Assembly: GCA_032718475.1 (NCBI GenBank)
Contig: JAUCBJ010004415.1
Location: 1 to 64,000 of the forward strand
Length of the DNA: 64,000 nucleotides
Direction: 5' to 3'
DNA from: Nemertoderma westbladi
Lineage: Eukaryota > Xenacoelomorpha > Nemertodermatida > Nemertodermatidae
The notes beneath the pieces are model-generated. The model made no database searches. It was given only the letters and a program-made list of their open reading frames with translations, and was not told the origin of the DNA. The translations under genes and the position numbers were made by a program. Of this stretch, positions 22,780-35,400 are shown in pieces (the first letter of the stretch is position 1; each line of letters opens with the position of its first letter).

Positions 22780-23400
22780 GGTAAAGATAGGATAGGATAG
22801 GTAAAGTGACCGTTTATTGTTTTGGTTAGAAAGGCCCGCCTCTGTAACCTGCTCCTTTCCTTCATTTAGTAAAGTGACTGTTTATTGTTTTGGTTATTAA
22901 ATCCCGCCTCTGTAACCTGCCCCTTTCCCTCAATTAGTTAAATGATCGTTTATTGTTTTGGTTAGAAAATCCCGCCTCTGTAACCTGCTCCTTTCCCTCA
23001 ATTAGTTAAGTGATCGTTTATTGTTTTGGTTAGGAAATCCCGCCTCTGTAACCTGCTCCTTTCTCTCAATTGGTAATGTTATCGTTTATTGTTTTGGTTA
23101 GAAAAGACCATCTATGTAACCTGCTCCTTTCCTTCATTTGGTAATGTTATCGTTTATTGTTTTGGTTAGAAAAGATCAGATCTGTAACCTGCTCCTTTCG
23201 TTCATTTGGTAAAGTGATTGTTTATTGTTTTGGTTAGAAAATCCCGCCTCTGTAACCTGCTCCTTCCCCTGATTTGGTGAAGTGACCGTTTATTGTTTTG
23301 GTTAGAAAGGCTAGCCTCTGTAACCTGCTCCTTTCCTTCATTTGGTAAAGTGACTGTTTATTATTTTGGTTAGAAAATCCGGCCTTACCCTGCTCCTTTC
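22780..23400. repeat. 68-bp tandem repeat array, copy B
   Basis: About nine units of the same 'gtttattgttttggttaga' repeat as at 7935-8515, with private variants such as 'aaagaccatctatgtaacc'. Ends in the same 'gctataaaatgagtgttttg'. Confidence 0.85.
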
Positions 23401-24370
23401 CATCAATTGGTAATTGTTTTTGGCTATAAAATGAGTGTTTTGCTACGTCATGTGGTAATCGACTATCGACAACAACCACAAACTATTAAATTTAGAGTCT
23501 TTTACCACATGCGCATATGGAAATATATCTCATAGTCTATAAATCATGGAATTTTCAATGTTTTGGCACAGGCATAGAGAAACCAACTGTCCGACAGACC
23601 AGAAATCAACAAATTTTGAATGTTTTGGCATAGGCATGTTGAAATCAACTGTCAGACAGTCCAGAAATCAGCAGTCTGACAGTTTGAAGAAATACATACA
23701 TAAAAAGTCATTAAAGGACAACAAAAGTCATTAAAGGGACAATAAAAGTCATTATGCACAATTCGTAAAAAATGGAGGACAAAAAAAGTCAAATAAAAGG
23801 ACATAAAAAATCACTGCCATTAATTAGTTAGGAAAGTAAACGATTAATCAAGAAAAGGCGATAGTCAATAGCAAAACTGCAGCCCTGATCACCCATTGGT
23901 TAGGGCAGCAATAAGGCAAACCATCTCAAATCTATAGTGGCTTATACCGTATGTAATATCAATTTTAACTCAGTCACATGCGTCCTTCAAACCCGAGAGA
24001 CGGCTTTAGGTTTAATGGTTCTGTTGCTGTAATTACTGACGGTATTCTGTTTATTGTCTAAGCATCAGATTCATCATACTTGTGCCTTTTACTGGTCAAT
24101 GTTCGTTACGTATGATAGTTCTATTATACATGCAAGAAGAACAAAACGCTAGTTTCCAAGTCATGCCTGAATTTTTTGTGATTTATTTATTTATTTATTA
24201 CCCATAGAAACATATACATTATAATAAATGCACACATAATTATTGTAATATATATCAGTATATATATAAATATAATATATATATATAGGTAAAGGAGGGC
24301 AACCTAATAGCATTACTAGTGAACGGCTGCCCACCAGGGAGGGTGGATGGATATTTCAGAGGAAGGGATG
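23401..24370. other. Spacer with short repeats, copy B
   Basis: Equivalent to 8516-9469 but without the perfect hairpin. Contains ~20-bp 'aaaagtcattaaagg' repeats near 23700-23800 and (attt)n near 24180. No gene seen. Confidence 0.5.
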
Positions 24371-24530
24371 GGACAAGGATATAGTTAGATTAGAATAGGG
24401 TTAGATAGGATAGGGTTAGGATAGGCAGGGTAGGTTAGGTGGATAGAGTAGGACATGATATGATAGGGTAGGATAGAGTAAGATAGGATAGGATAGGGTA
24501 GATAGGAGGATAGAGGATAGGATAGTCTAG
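24371..24530. repeat. GATAG-rich degenerate microsatellite, copy B
   Basis: Same composition as 9470-9640 with a slightly different order of 'gatagg' and 'gttagg' words. Confidence 0.7.
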
Positions 24531-24784
24531 GATGTGTTAGAAGTGCCGAAAGAGTGAAAAGTTATGAGTAAAAAGCAAATACAGTCGACTGCGATTTTTT
24601 GGCATTATTTGTTATATTAATTAATTATTTATACATAACTTTATATTGTTATTTATTTGTGTTTTATGAATTTTAGTTATATTAGGTATTTTTTAGTACT
24701 ATAAACTGTATTTTTAAGGGTTTACTGGGGAATAATATCTTACTACATCTGACTAGTCAGTGATGTTGATGATGACTGCTTCGA

Positions 24785-25901
24785 AGCGTGACCCCGCGCC
24801 CGGGTTAGTTTTAATAAAGGCCCAAAAGGTGTGAGCATGACCCCACGCCCGGGTAAATTTAATAAAGGCCCACAAGGTGTGAGCGTGACCCCGCGCCGGG
24901 GTAGATTTAATAAAGGCCCACTAATTGTGAGCGTGACCCCGCGCCCGGGTAGATTTAATAAAGACCCAGGCCCACTAAGAGTGAGCGTGACCCCGCGCCC
25001 GGCTAGATTTAATAAAGGTGAACTAAGAGTGAGCGTGACCCCACGCCCGGGTAGATTTAATAAAGGCCCACAAGGTGTGAGCATGACCCCGCGCCTGGGT
25101 AGATTTATGAAGGCCCACACGGTGTGAGCATGACCCCACGCCTGGGTAGATTTTATAAAGGCCCACTAAGAGTGAGCGTGTCCCCGTGCCCGGGTAGTTT
25201 TAATAATGGCCCACTAAGAGTGAGCATGACCCCGCGCCTGGGTAGATTTAATGAAGGCCCACAAGGAGTGAGCATGACCCCACGCCCGGGTAGATTTAAT
25301 AAAGTCTCAATAAGAGTGAGCGTGACCCCGTGCCCGGGTAGTTTTAATAAAGGCCCACTAAGAGTAAGCATGACCCCGCGCCTGGGTAGATTTAATGAAG
25401 GCCTACAAGGAGTGAGCGTTACCCCACGCCCGGGTAGATTTAATAAAGGCCCACAAGGTGTGAGCGTGACCCCGCGCCCGGGTAGATTTAATAAAGGCCC
25501 ACTAAGAGTGAGCGTGATCCCGCGTCGGGGTAGATTTAATAAAGGCCCACTAAGAGTGAGCGCGACCCCGCGCCCGGCTAGATTTAATAAAGGCGCACTA
25601 AGAGTGAGGGTGACCCCACGCCCGGGTAGATTTAATAAAGGCCCACAAGGTGTGAGCGTGACCCCGTGCCCGGGTAGATTTAATAAAGACCCACTAAGAG
25701 TGAGCGTGACCCCGCGCCCGGGTAGATTTAATAAAGGCCCACTAAGAGTGAGCTTGACCTCGTGCCTGGGTAGATTTAATAAAGGCCCACTAAGAGTGAG
25801 CGTGACCCCATGCCCGGGTAGATTTAATAAAGGCCCACTAAGAGTGAGCGTGACCCCGCGCCCAGGTAAATTTAATAAAGCCCACAAAGAGTGAGCGTGA
25901 C
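24785..25901. repeat. 48-bp GC-rich minisatellite, copy B (about 23 units)
   Basis: Same unit as copy A but longer and with most units exactly 48 bp, so one 256-codon plus frame and a 258-codon minus frame stay open across it. Variants alternate between 'cactaagagtgagcgtgacc' and 'cacaaggtgtgagcgtgacc'. The array is cut by element 3 immediately after 'gagcgtgac' at 25901. Confidence 0.9.
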
Positions 25902-26051
25902 TGTTAGCGAATTTAATTCCGCTAACCACCCCACAAAGTTAGCTTTAAGCAATATTGGGAGCACGAGGTTGATTGCCAATCAACCTCGTGTCACCACAAT
26001 AAACGGGGACAAGAATCCCCGAAGGACACACACACAAAGGGGGTCAGAGGT
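25902..26051 (+). repeat. Element 3 5' LTR, first part
   Basis: 150 bp from TGTTAGCG to the element 1 insertion. Includes a perfect 13-bp-stem hairpin (25962-25990, loop GCC) shared with the solo LTR. The last five bases (gaggt) are the element 1 target duplication. Confidence 0.85.
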
Positions 26052-26691
26052 TAAATTGGAGAGATACGCCTATTCCTACTATCGGAAGAGACGGTAACAA
26101 TACCTGCAATATCCTACTGTAAAGTTTGTAAATCAAATCATAAATCCGACCTTCTCACCAAAACAGTAAACCCCAAGTAAGCGAATATATTGCAGTATCG
26201 ATCTCTTTTAACCGGTGAGGCAGAAAACAGTCTACGAGCAGACAAACTTCGATAAAACAAATCCCGCGCAGCGAATCCTAAAATCAGGCTGACTCACTGA
26301 CGGACTAAGAGGCTCGTATACTTTGCCGCGGTGTGATTTATATGGTTGGGCAAAGGGACGCTAGCTAGGTATAGAGCAGATTTGGAGATGGCTAACTAGC
26401 GAGCAAAGTGCAGTAAGGACGAAAGTTAATTTTATATATTTCGAGGTGTAAATAATTTCTAACGCGCGTGTGTTAATTCTGAACGGTCAAAGCAGTTTTG
26501 CTCCTTCACATATATAATTACTGGGTACGGTGTGCATTTTACGAATATTCTAATTTTATAACTTGTAGGTCCAATACTCACGAATGATAAGGTTCCTTCC
26601 CCTCTTGCGTATTTCCAGGACTCAAATTCAGGCATAAGGTTAATACTACGCCCAGAATTCGGCAATTTTAGGTACCAGGTCCCTGATACTA

Positions 26692-26804
26692 AGAAGAGAT
26701 GTGTATATATATAAAAAAAAAATAAAAAAAATATATATATATATATCCACATAAAAAAAAAATTAAATAATATATCAATTAATTATAATTATAGAAGAGA
26801 TGTG
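26692..26804. repeat. AT-rich insertion with 12-bp direct repeat inside the LTR
   Basis: 'agaagagatgtg' occurs at 26692-26703 and again at 26793-26804. Between them are 89 bases of nearly pure A and T, absent from the other LTR (near 40830), where the 12-mer occurs once. Confidence 0.85.
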
Positions 26805-27865
26805 TTAGTTTACTACTGTAGGCGTACGGGTACTAATAGCTATCCTGGCTCCTATCTAGAATTTTAGTCACCCAGGTAGTCCGGGTAACTTCCTATTAGG
26901 GCGTTGGCGGGGACACGGTAGATGTTAGTATATCCCTGATAGCCTCAATTTATTTGCGCCTAGCGTAAACTGCCCTACCGCCCGAACGGTACAATCCCAA
27001 TTCAGGTGAAAACACAGCAACCCCTTAGCCTACAAGTTCTGATGTAACGGACACCGTTGTACGGCAAATAGTCGCACACACACCTGTACTTAGCAAGAGT
27101 TAAGCGTACAGTTTGCTGCACCCTAACCAATGTGTATGCCTTGTACCGGTGTGCCTACGTCCTATCTGCGTACTAGTATCTGCTCTCTCTCCCTCCCCCC
27201 CCCGTAGGAATATGAAGGTCTACTGCGGTTTTCCCTGAATCAAGACAGTACAGTCCCTATGATGTAATTTTGGGCTCACAGCGTGTCACTACGTCTACCT
27301 TTGATCTTTTGGTCTTACACTTAGGTAGCAAGGATCGAACGCTGTCTAACCTTTCAGGCGATGGGCGAATAACACTAGATGGTATTGCGGGTTGTCTCTC
27401 GTCTACATTCCCGTGATGTTCCCGTTCATTGCTGCGGCCCGATCTCTAGCCGGCCATCCTGTCCCTGGGTTTGTTCACCGTAGTGAAACCATATTAAAAC
27501 AGATAGAAAAGGGCTGAGATGTGACTAGTATTTCTGACTTTTATTACAAAAGATATAATAACTATTATACAATAAACAATGTAATCTGAAATAAGACAGA
27601 AAGTGAATGATGGATTGAGAGATTGAGAGTAGATTAGATAACTAATGAACGAATCGCACCTTTATATACTAAATTTGTGCTGCAATCAATCGAGAAAATT
27701 CTCGATTGTTCTATAGGTTCTAACAAGGTTTTAAAGATAGCTTATTGGTCCAGCTAATATATAACTTGCACGACATTGGTTACAATCAAATAACTACAGC
27801 CTTATTGGTACAGACAAATGCAATTAATTTGTAGCGGTTAATTTAAATGAGTTGAAATTCTGCAC

Positions 27866-27958
27866 AAAAAATAATTCGCACTTACTAGGATTCGAACTCG
27901 ATACCTACTACACATATAATTTCCAACGCTCTACCAACTGAGCTACTGAACCACTTGA
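27866..27958 (-). ncRNA. tRNA-like Pol III-type unit in element 1 3' LTR
   Basis: Minus strand shows 'tagctcagttggtagagcg' (matches a tRNA A box and D arm), then 'gagttcgaatcct' (matches a B box and T loop), then a TTTTTT run 27866-27871. The acceptor and anticodon stems do not pair well, so a working tRNA is unlikely. It may be tRNA-derived, as in a SINE head. Confidence 0.55.
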
Positions 27959-28078
27959 CCGATAGATACACAATAGATAGAACCAATACTAATGAGAACT
28001 TAAAGCAATCTTTACAAAGTTAATCCGAATAAAATAAAATTTTGAAAATCCACGGCATTTAGGGAATATAATTCTATA

Positions 28079-28754
28079 CCGCTCCATGAAAACAGGATAT
28101 TATCGTGCATAAAATATACGGTTTTCACCAATAATCAATCAAACTATAAAATACTTAGGGCGTACTTACATATTTACAATTAAGTTTCAAACAATACTTC
28201 CTTTCTACGTAATGATTCGATACAAAAATAATTACAAATTCAAACTTTACGTATTTATGGCTTTACTAAGTAAGTACAATATAAATCTAAATTAAATTCA
28301 CCAATGTAAATCTATTGCATCTCAGATATTGCATAAATTCAAACAATTACAAATACAAATAAATGAAAACAATAAGAAAGGCTCGCAAGTCTTCCATCTA
28401 CTATTGTATCTCAAATATTGCATAAATTCAAGTAATTACAAATACTTTCGTACCTAAATGTAGATTGCATAAGTTTGGAATAATTACAAATATGAGTCTT
28501 TCTGAGCACAAAATTTTCTGTCTATAAAACTTTCTCTTTAGGTACAAATACTGCTTATAAAATATAAGTTCCTTCTAAACTTTCTAAATTTCACAAATTC
28601 GGAACAATACAAATTGCATAAGTTTGGAATAAGCACAAATATAAAATATAAGTTTTACTAAATATAAATCTTACTAAATATAAGTCTTTACTTAAATATA
28701 AATATAAACTGCATAAGTTTAGAATAATATAAACCTTTGCATCTCAAACATGAA
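28079..28754 (-). other. Element 1 3' non-coding region with polypurine tract
   Basis: On the minus strand 'catggagcgg' abuts the 3' LTR, the place of the polypurine tract; element 2 has 'ctgggagcgg' there. The rest is AT-rich with degenerate repeats of 'tgcataagtttggaataa' and one copy of the 19-nt motif (28377-28395). A block at 28561-28638 is repeated at 29944-30021 on the other side of the 1.2-kb insert. Confidence 0.6.
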
Positions 28755-29938
28755 ACATACGCTTGTGTCCTTCTGGGCTCCTCCCCGAGGCGCACCCACG
28801 AGGCGGACACCTTTCCACCACCCCTGGGGCCAGTCCGACTGCTTGTTATTATCAGACCGGGCCGGAGGGTGGCCTGATGCTTCCCGGGTTCAATTTTCAA
28901 TTCCCCGATCACACCAGCACAGCTCGTCGAACGTGTAGCCAGATGGGCGGCTACTGTCAACTTACTGTGGCCTGACTGTACATTGAGCCAACTCAAAGTA
29001 TAACAAAGAGTCAACCGGCAGGTGGACCAGTCGATAGTGATCGAGCACCAAGGTCGCCCTTGGGCCTAACCGACGGTCTTGTCCCAAGCGGGCTTGCGCT
29101 ACCCGACATGGAATTTTGACTCGTTTTCACCTGCCTCGCCGGCAGTATTTAAAAAACAATACTGTCTGTAGCTCAAAAGCTACTGAACAAGTAACCACTT
29201 ACCAGTCACTGTACACGTGTACTCAACAGATGTTCACGAAATCAAGTACACAACGGTAAGCACAAAATCGAACACATACCATGCACACACAGAGACAAAA
29301 TCGGGAAAGACAAAATCGGGGTCAAATCAGAGGGGACAAAATTGTATCGACCGGAGGCAAATCGAGAGTACTTTATTTTACCGACAGGGTAAAATAACTT
29401 TGTGTGCACAAAGTATGCTGGGGCGCAGTAAAGTATGGTCCTACTAATACCAGCGGCGTCTTGTCCAACTGGCAAGGGTTCCCATACCCACTCGCAGTGG
29501 CCACACATACAATCACGTGTACTCACGTACCTACAGCGACAGAAAGCTCAAAGACCCAAACAAATCCCAAAGACCAATCAGCTGAACATGGAGACAATAA
29601 CATATAGTATCAAAAAAACGGAACAGCTGACGGCCAAAGGAACCCATCCAAGCCCCAAGCAAACTACCACTGGTTGCTCACATACAAAACATAGTTCACG
29701 CCACATGAACCACAAATCACGCCATGCCACCACCCCTACTGTGTACAGGACTGGCAGTACGGCAACATGCCGACTAGACGATACCACGGCACCATGGCAA
29801 TTCATGGTTCGTTAGACACGAGGGCCTTCAGTGACTCCCTAGCACTATATTTGAGATTTAGCGTGCCCCCAGACCCTCACGAGTCCGCCGCCGCCTGTTA
29901 AGATCACCCCTATAGAGACCTCACCTCTTTGGGTAATC
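28755..29938. mobile_element. 1.2-kb insert sequence, copy in element 1
   Basis: Matches ~51989-53246 in element 2 along nearly its whole length, with many substitutions and small indels. Starts 'gcttgtgtccttctgggctc' and ends 'acctctttgggta' on the plus strand. Two hairpins are conserved in both copies: ATTTTACC..GGTAAAAT (29375-29395) and ACTTTGTGTGCACAAAGT (29397-29414). No protein domain was recognised. 'gggttcaattttcaattcc' near 28888 resembles a Pol III B box weakly. It may be a mobile sequence or a conserved cis module. Confidence 0.65.
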
Positions 29939-30109
29939 TTTCAAATATAAGTTCCTTCTAAACTTTCTAAATTTCATAAATTCGGAACAATACAAATTGC
30001 ATAAGTTTGGAATAAGCAAAAACTTTCTAAATATAAAACATATAATTCAAATAAATCACAAATCATAAGAAAGGCCCACGAGTCTTCCGTCCACCCTTGC
30101 CCTCCCCTT

Positions 30110-31918
30110 TTATCGTTTAGTTGATCGAGCCCTGCCGCGTCCTCGAAAACTGCGCACAGGTGACTTTGCTCGCGATATGGGACTAATGGGGCGAGTCACT
30201 GGTTTACTTGGGACGTTGAGAGACGGTGCAACTATTTCCTCGCAAATTCGTCTATTTGGCATCCCAAAACCTCGACCAATTCCTCGTGACCGATCAGTTG
30301 TCGCTACAGTTGGTAGAACGTCTGGGAACGCGTGAGAAGCGGACGACGCAGACCCAAGAGTAGCTTGCGCCCCCTGTTGATCAGCTGGTGTATGTCCCGA
30401 TCCTCCTACCGGTTCTCTTGGAAGTGATACCGTATCCCGAGTAACTCGAATAGTCGGCTCAACTCCCTTACGTTCTTCTACATTAATAATTTTCTTCAAT
30501 TGTTGGCCCACCTTCTGGACCCGTATGATCCTACCCTGCCCGTCCTCCCGAGGGTGACGTGCAGACGGCGCAACCGGAGTGGCTGGTATATTTGTCGCCT
30601 CTAGGACCTCCTCTTCCTCGAATACGCTCGCTCGTATACGTTTATGGTAAAACGCGGCTCGGTACGCCCATGCGACGGTTAACCAAGCTCCCTTGTTCCG
30701 CTTTTCAGTTCGGAAACGATCAAATTCACCATACGTGATACGATTTACGACTTTCTGAAAATTCCACGTGTTCTTGTTGTCTGGGTGAATCTGTAATAGA
30801 TACTCGCGCACCACTCGGAATCCGCTGTCGTGGGGCAAAATATCGACAACCTCGATAAGTTCGTCATATTGAGGCATAGCGGAGATGTATCCTTCCGACA
30901 TCATCGTCTGGGGATTTACCGCCCAAAATCCGAGATGCGCTCTCATCGGAAACCGTCTTCTCTGTGCCGATACATGTTCGTCGGCCAAATCTTCCCACTC
31001 ATCAAATAACTTCCTCACGAGTTTTACAGATTCGTGTTCATAAGGTATGTCCCTTAGTTGGCATTCAGATGCTCGATGTCCCTTTATATTGCAGTAAGTA
31101 CATTGAGCCATAAATCTCCAGCAAGTATAAAAGGTATGAGACCCTTGATCCCCACACCATCCACAGATTAGCTGAGTCGTAGTAATGTGCTTTCCACTGC
31201 ACTTTGTCATATGATGTCCAGCGACGCCACATTTACTACACATCGTATTAGCAGGGTACCACACTCGTTCGTATAAGATCTCCAATCGGTCGAGCGCTTC
31301 CTCCCATACTATAATCGTAATCATCTGGGTCTATGGGTTGGTAGGTTTCTGAAGGTTGTATACAAACTATAGCATCTGTTGCTTCAAGTTGTCGAATCTC
31401 CGTCTGAGATTTCTTCGGGAGGTTCCTTTCTATCTCAAGAAGTTCCTCTAAAGGATCGTCGGCGATCGTAGTAGTTACGTTGAAATCATCACCGAGGTGA
31501 CCGATAGGCGCGCGCGTCTGCCGTGATTCATCCGTAATTTCCACAATACGTTCTCCTTCATAGGGTAACAATGTAAACATAGATGGTCTTTCGATAAGAG
31601 ATCCCGCACAGCGAAGATACACGTCTCGAAATATACTAAATCCTGCTCGAGTAAAGGCATTACTGTCTTTGCGAGCTTCACTGTACTTTCTGATAATTCC
31701 TTTATACCAAATATAGTGTAGTCTTTTGCTCCAAATCGTTCGAATGAAGCTGCCGCCTCCTCTGGGATATCATATCCCCATCTCGGCTCTCTTTGTATCC
31801 CTTTCTCCATAATTAGAGGTGTAGTTACATAATCATTACTACTAGAGGGAATACAACAGAGTTTGTGGTTAGTTGTGAGGAGACGTGAGAGTTTCGTCTG
31901 CCTTTTGGGCTTCGACAA
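30110..31918 (-). pseudogene. Element 1 ORF3: zinc-knuckle protein downstream of integrase
   Basis: Readable in three overlapping pieces: 31918-31475 (likely ATG 31810), 31622-31248 in a second frame, and 31324-30110 back in the first, so two compensating frame changes, or a processing event, separate them. The last piece (404 codons) has CX2CX4HX4C, then 'CGWCGDQGSHTFYTC', then 'CTYCNIKGHRASEC', a region around 'FRVVREYLLQIHPDN', and a basic RS/RG-rich C-terminus. Element 2 has a homologue in the same place (45902-47350). A nucleic-acid-binding role is inferred from the zinc knuckles and basic tail. It does not look like an envelope: no signal peptide or membrane segment. Confidence 0.65.
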
Positions 31919-32471
31919 CGCTCTAACCTCCTACCCATAGCCTAAGATCTAAGGTTTCTTTAATGACACGCTGCTTCTTATCTAAAATTTTTTGCCGAAA
32001 TAAAAAACGAATTTGGGCTAAACTGGCCGTGAGTCTAAAATACTCACCTTTTGATCCCAAACTATTATCAGAAAATAAGCAGTCAAGAATTAGTAATAAA
32101 TATAGGGGAGTCTATTTTGACGTAACTTATTGAAACAAGACCGTGTAAAATTTAATTAAAATTTTAAGAAAGGCTCGCAAGTCTTCCTCTCTTGTTTCTC
32201 TAATTTTAAGTTCCACCCGACTGTACCCTGAAATCTATTCACTGGAGAAATTTTTTAAAAATTTTTCAAATCCAAATGGATTGTCTAAAATTTCGAAAAT
32301 GTCTCAATATTGTGAGTTCCAAGTAGAATTCCATTTCTTATACCTACAAATCCCGCTCCTATGTGACACATAAGGGTACTACCCTCAATGTTCACATATA
32401 AAGACAATGGAATTCTACCGCTGTCCTTACTACGGTGTACAGGTACGTGGAATCTATTTGTAAACTCCTAA
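31919..32471 (-). other. Spacer between integrase and ORF3, element 1
   Basis: AT-rich, non-coding, with one copy of the 19-nt motif at 32169-32187. It could hold signals for expressing ORF3, but no splice site can be assigned with confidence. Confidence 0.5.
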
Positions 32472-35400
32472 TTATTTACTAGTATTAGGTGGAGATTTGT
32501 AGTCTCCAGACTCATTACGAGTCTCTTCAAGAAGTACGAGACGTTGAGTCGGTCTGTCTACTGTACGACCGTCAATTGTCCGTACCGTCACAGTTCTTGT
32601 CACTCCATCCATAGATGGATGTGTGGCTAAAATGACACCTGTTATCCAGAAGCGTCTTTTTAGATTCACTTCTGCCAACAGCACGTGATCTCCCGGCTTT
32701 AATGCGCGGGTGTTATTGTACCAGTTTGTTCTGGCAGAAATAGAGGGCAAATAATGGTTTTGCCATATTTCCCAGAATTTGTTAGCCAGTAGTTGCGTGA
32801 TTTTCCACGCTTTTCTACCGTAGCTGTCGCTTTCTATTGGAATAGAAATAGGTGTCAAAGTCGTCGGTGCCTGCATAAGCAGGTGTGCCGGTGTCAAAGC
32901 AAACTGAGATTGTTTGTCATCGGGTACTAATACTATTGGTCTAGTATTTAGTATTGCCTCGATTTCAACAAACAATGTTGTCAGTTGGTCGTCTGTTAAT
33001 ATGTGGTTTACTGGAATGACCTTTGCCATGGCTGTCTTTATAGATCTAATCAATCTCTCCCAGACTCCGCCTCTCCAAGGACTATCTGGAGGATTAAACT
33101 TCCAAACAATCTTGTGAGGTTGCAGTTCGTTCGAGATTTGATCATGATCTAATTTCTTAAAGGCTCTAGCAATCTCATTCCGAGCACCAACGAAGTTTGT
33201 CCCTTGGTCTGAGTACAAGCATTTCACTAGTCCGCGTCTAGCGATAAATCGCCGCAGTGCTAGTATAAACGCGTTGGTGGAAAGATCCATCACACGTTCA
33301 ATATGAACTGCCCTACTGGACATACATGTGAAAATCAGTCCCCAGCGTTTTACTAGTATACGTCCACGTTTCGTATGTATGGGACCAAAGCAATCAATTC
33401 CAGTCTCTGTAAAAGGTGGTCTGAATGCTTGAAGTCGTGCTTGTGGTAGTTCACTCATTTCTTGGGTACCTATTCTAGAATGTACCTTTTTACAAATAAT
33501 ACACGTACGTGTCACTGAACTTAATGCTTTACTGGGTCTAATTAATACAAATCTAGTACGTAAGTAGGAAAGACAGTGGTGTCTTCCAGCGTGTTTCAGA
33601 TGTAAATGTGCGTCCAGTATCATTGCACGTTGTAGTTCGTGATGTTGCGGTATTATTATTGGGTACCTAAAGTTTGTGTTAAAGTCAATGTTTTGAAGCC
33701 GAGATTTATGACAAATTAAGCCATTATAAATTATCGGACTCCAACTCAGTATCGGTGACGACTTGATTGGTTGACCTTGATTTATAGATGTGAATTCGCG
33801 CGCGAAATATCTCAGTTGGTAATGGCGAATTAATTTAATCTCACACCTGTCAATCTCAGCCAATGTAAGTCGACGTGTGAAGTCACGTTTGCCTTTAACG
33901 TATTGTACAAAACGTACAATCCACGCTAATTTTCGGCAAGCGTTTGACCAAGAATCTGTTAGGTTTACAATACGGTCGACGTAAGTATTTGTGACGTCAT
34001 CAGGTAAGTCAATGGAGAACTTGGAAGGTTTTGAATTACTAGAAGGGCCCACGGGTCCGCCGGTAAGTATTCCCTTGTTGACTGTTGATCCGTCCGGGTC
34101 TACAAGTAATTTGTCCTTCTTTGTCTTCTTACCTTGATTGTCGGTACTTTGTAAGTCGATCGCTAATGGTGGTTTGAACTCTATAGGGTCAGCAGGTTTT
34201 GGTAAACTTATTTTCCTGCCGACATTAATCCCAGGTCTCACCACAGGTTGTAAGTTCGGTATGTCTCTTGAGCGCAAAGTAACACCTGTATTTACATTAG
34301 CGTAGGTACTACCCACATCTGCAATACATGAGGTTTCACCATGCTTATGGTTGCTCAAGTGTGTCAAAATTGGTGGTTTGTCAATAGAAGGCCGCTCCAA
34401 TAGGGAAACTGCGGCTTTATTGTTAGTCAATACATTACTAGTGTCTAGTCGACTGTCTAGTAGTGTGTCTGGCGATACGTCTGGTAACGTATCTGGTTGT
34501 TTGTCAATAGAAGGCCGCTCCAATAGGGAAACTGCGGCTTTACTGTATGTCAGTGTGTTACTAGCGTCTGGTGGAACATTTTGTGATATGTCTGGCAAAA
34601 TGTCTGGTTGGCTGTCTAGTAACATGTCTGGTTGACCGTCTGGTAACGTGTCTGGTTGACCGTCTGGCGATATGTCTGGTGTAGAAAGGCTCGCAAGTCT
34701 TCCTCTCTTGACCTTTGAAGTTATATCCTTCCATTTCGCCTTCGGTTTCTTCTTGAGTTTAGTTGCCGTCGTCCTTTTCTTTGTATCGACGGGCATTGTT
34801 GATGTCGTTGGGGTAGGTAGACTCGCAAGCCTATCATCTGTCGTCGATGGAATCTCTAGCTGACTCGTCTTCTCCCCAAGTTCTAAACTCACCTTGTGGA
34901 TTAGCTGCTCCTTGTGACTTATCATACTAGTTACACGTCTGTTATGTTTTGTATGTAAGGTAGTATGGTCCACGTCGTGTGAAAAGGAATGAATTGAATT
35001 TATAGTTAATAAACTACATGTACTCTGTACATCGTCTTCCTCGTCACTTACGTCTAGTGTGCGCACAGGCGCTCGAGTATACCACCCTATCGGCGTTCTG
35101 CAGGCGTATGCGTTTCCTGCTACAACTGCCGATGGTCTGGTTTCCCACACCTGATGTAGGTTGAATTGGTCCGTCCCGATCAGCATTGCTACCGATCTAT
35201 AATTGGCAGGACATTCGGGTACACCAAGGTGTCTGAAATACTTACGGTCCTCTAGAGATTGTGCCGGCACTGGACCTAGTAGGTTACTAAAGTCCTTCGT
35301 GGCCGCAAAGGTTAGATCTCTAAAGGGCAACAAAGACCTCTCCCTCTCGCTGTGTTGCGATCTTGGAAGAAGAGAGTCTAAGTCCAACTTAACTCGTGTC

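Larger units (their letters stand above)
15171..25901. repeat. Segmental duplication, copy B
   Basis: Counterpart of 1724-10717, in the same order and orientation. It keeps longer versions of the LTR relic and of the plus-strand RLE fragment, has gained a solo LTR, and its Kelch gene has a nonsense codon. Its right end is interrupted by BEL/Pao element 3 inside the 48-bp minisatellite. Confidence 0.9.
26052..28078 (-). repeat. Element 1 3' LTR (2,027 bp)
   Basis: Pairs with 40187-42114. By eye the two are identical apart from a 101-bp AT-rich insertion at 26704-26804 and a two-base difference in a C-run. Holds a tRNA-like segment near its inner end and an 8-bp-stem palindrome at 27687-27708. 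Confidence 0.9.

Noticed and set aside
27866-27958. Functional tRNA gene
   Set aside because: A-box and B-box match, but acceptor, anticodon and T stems do not pair properly.
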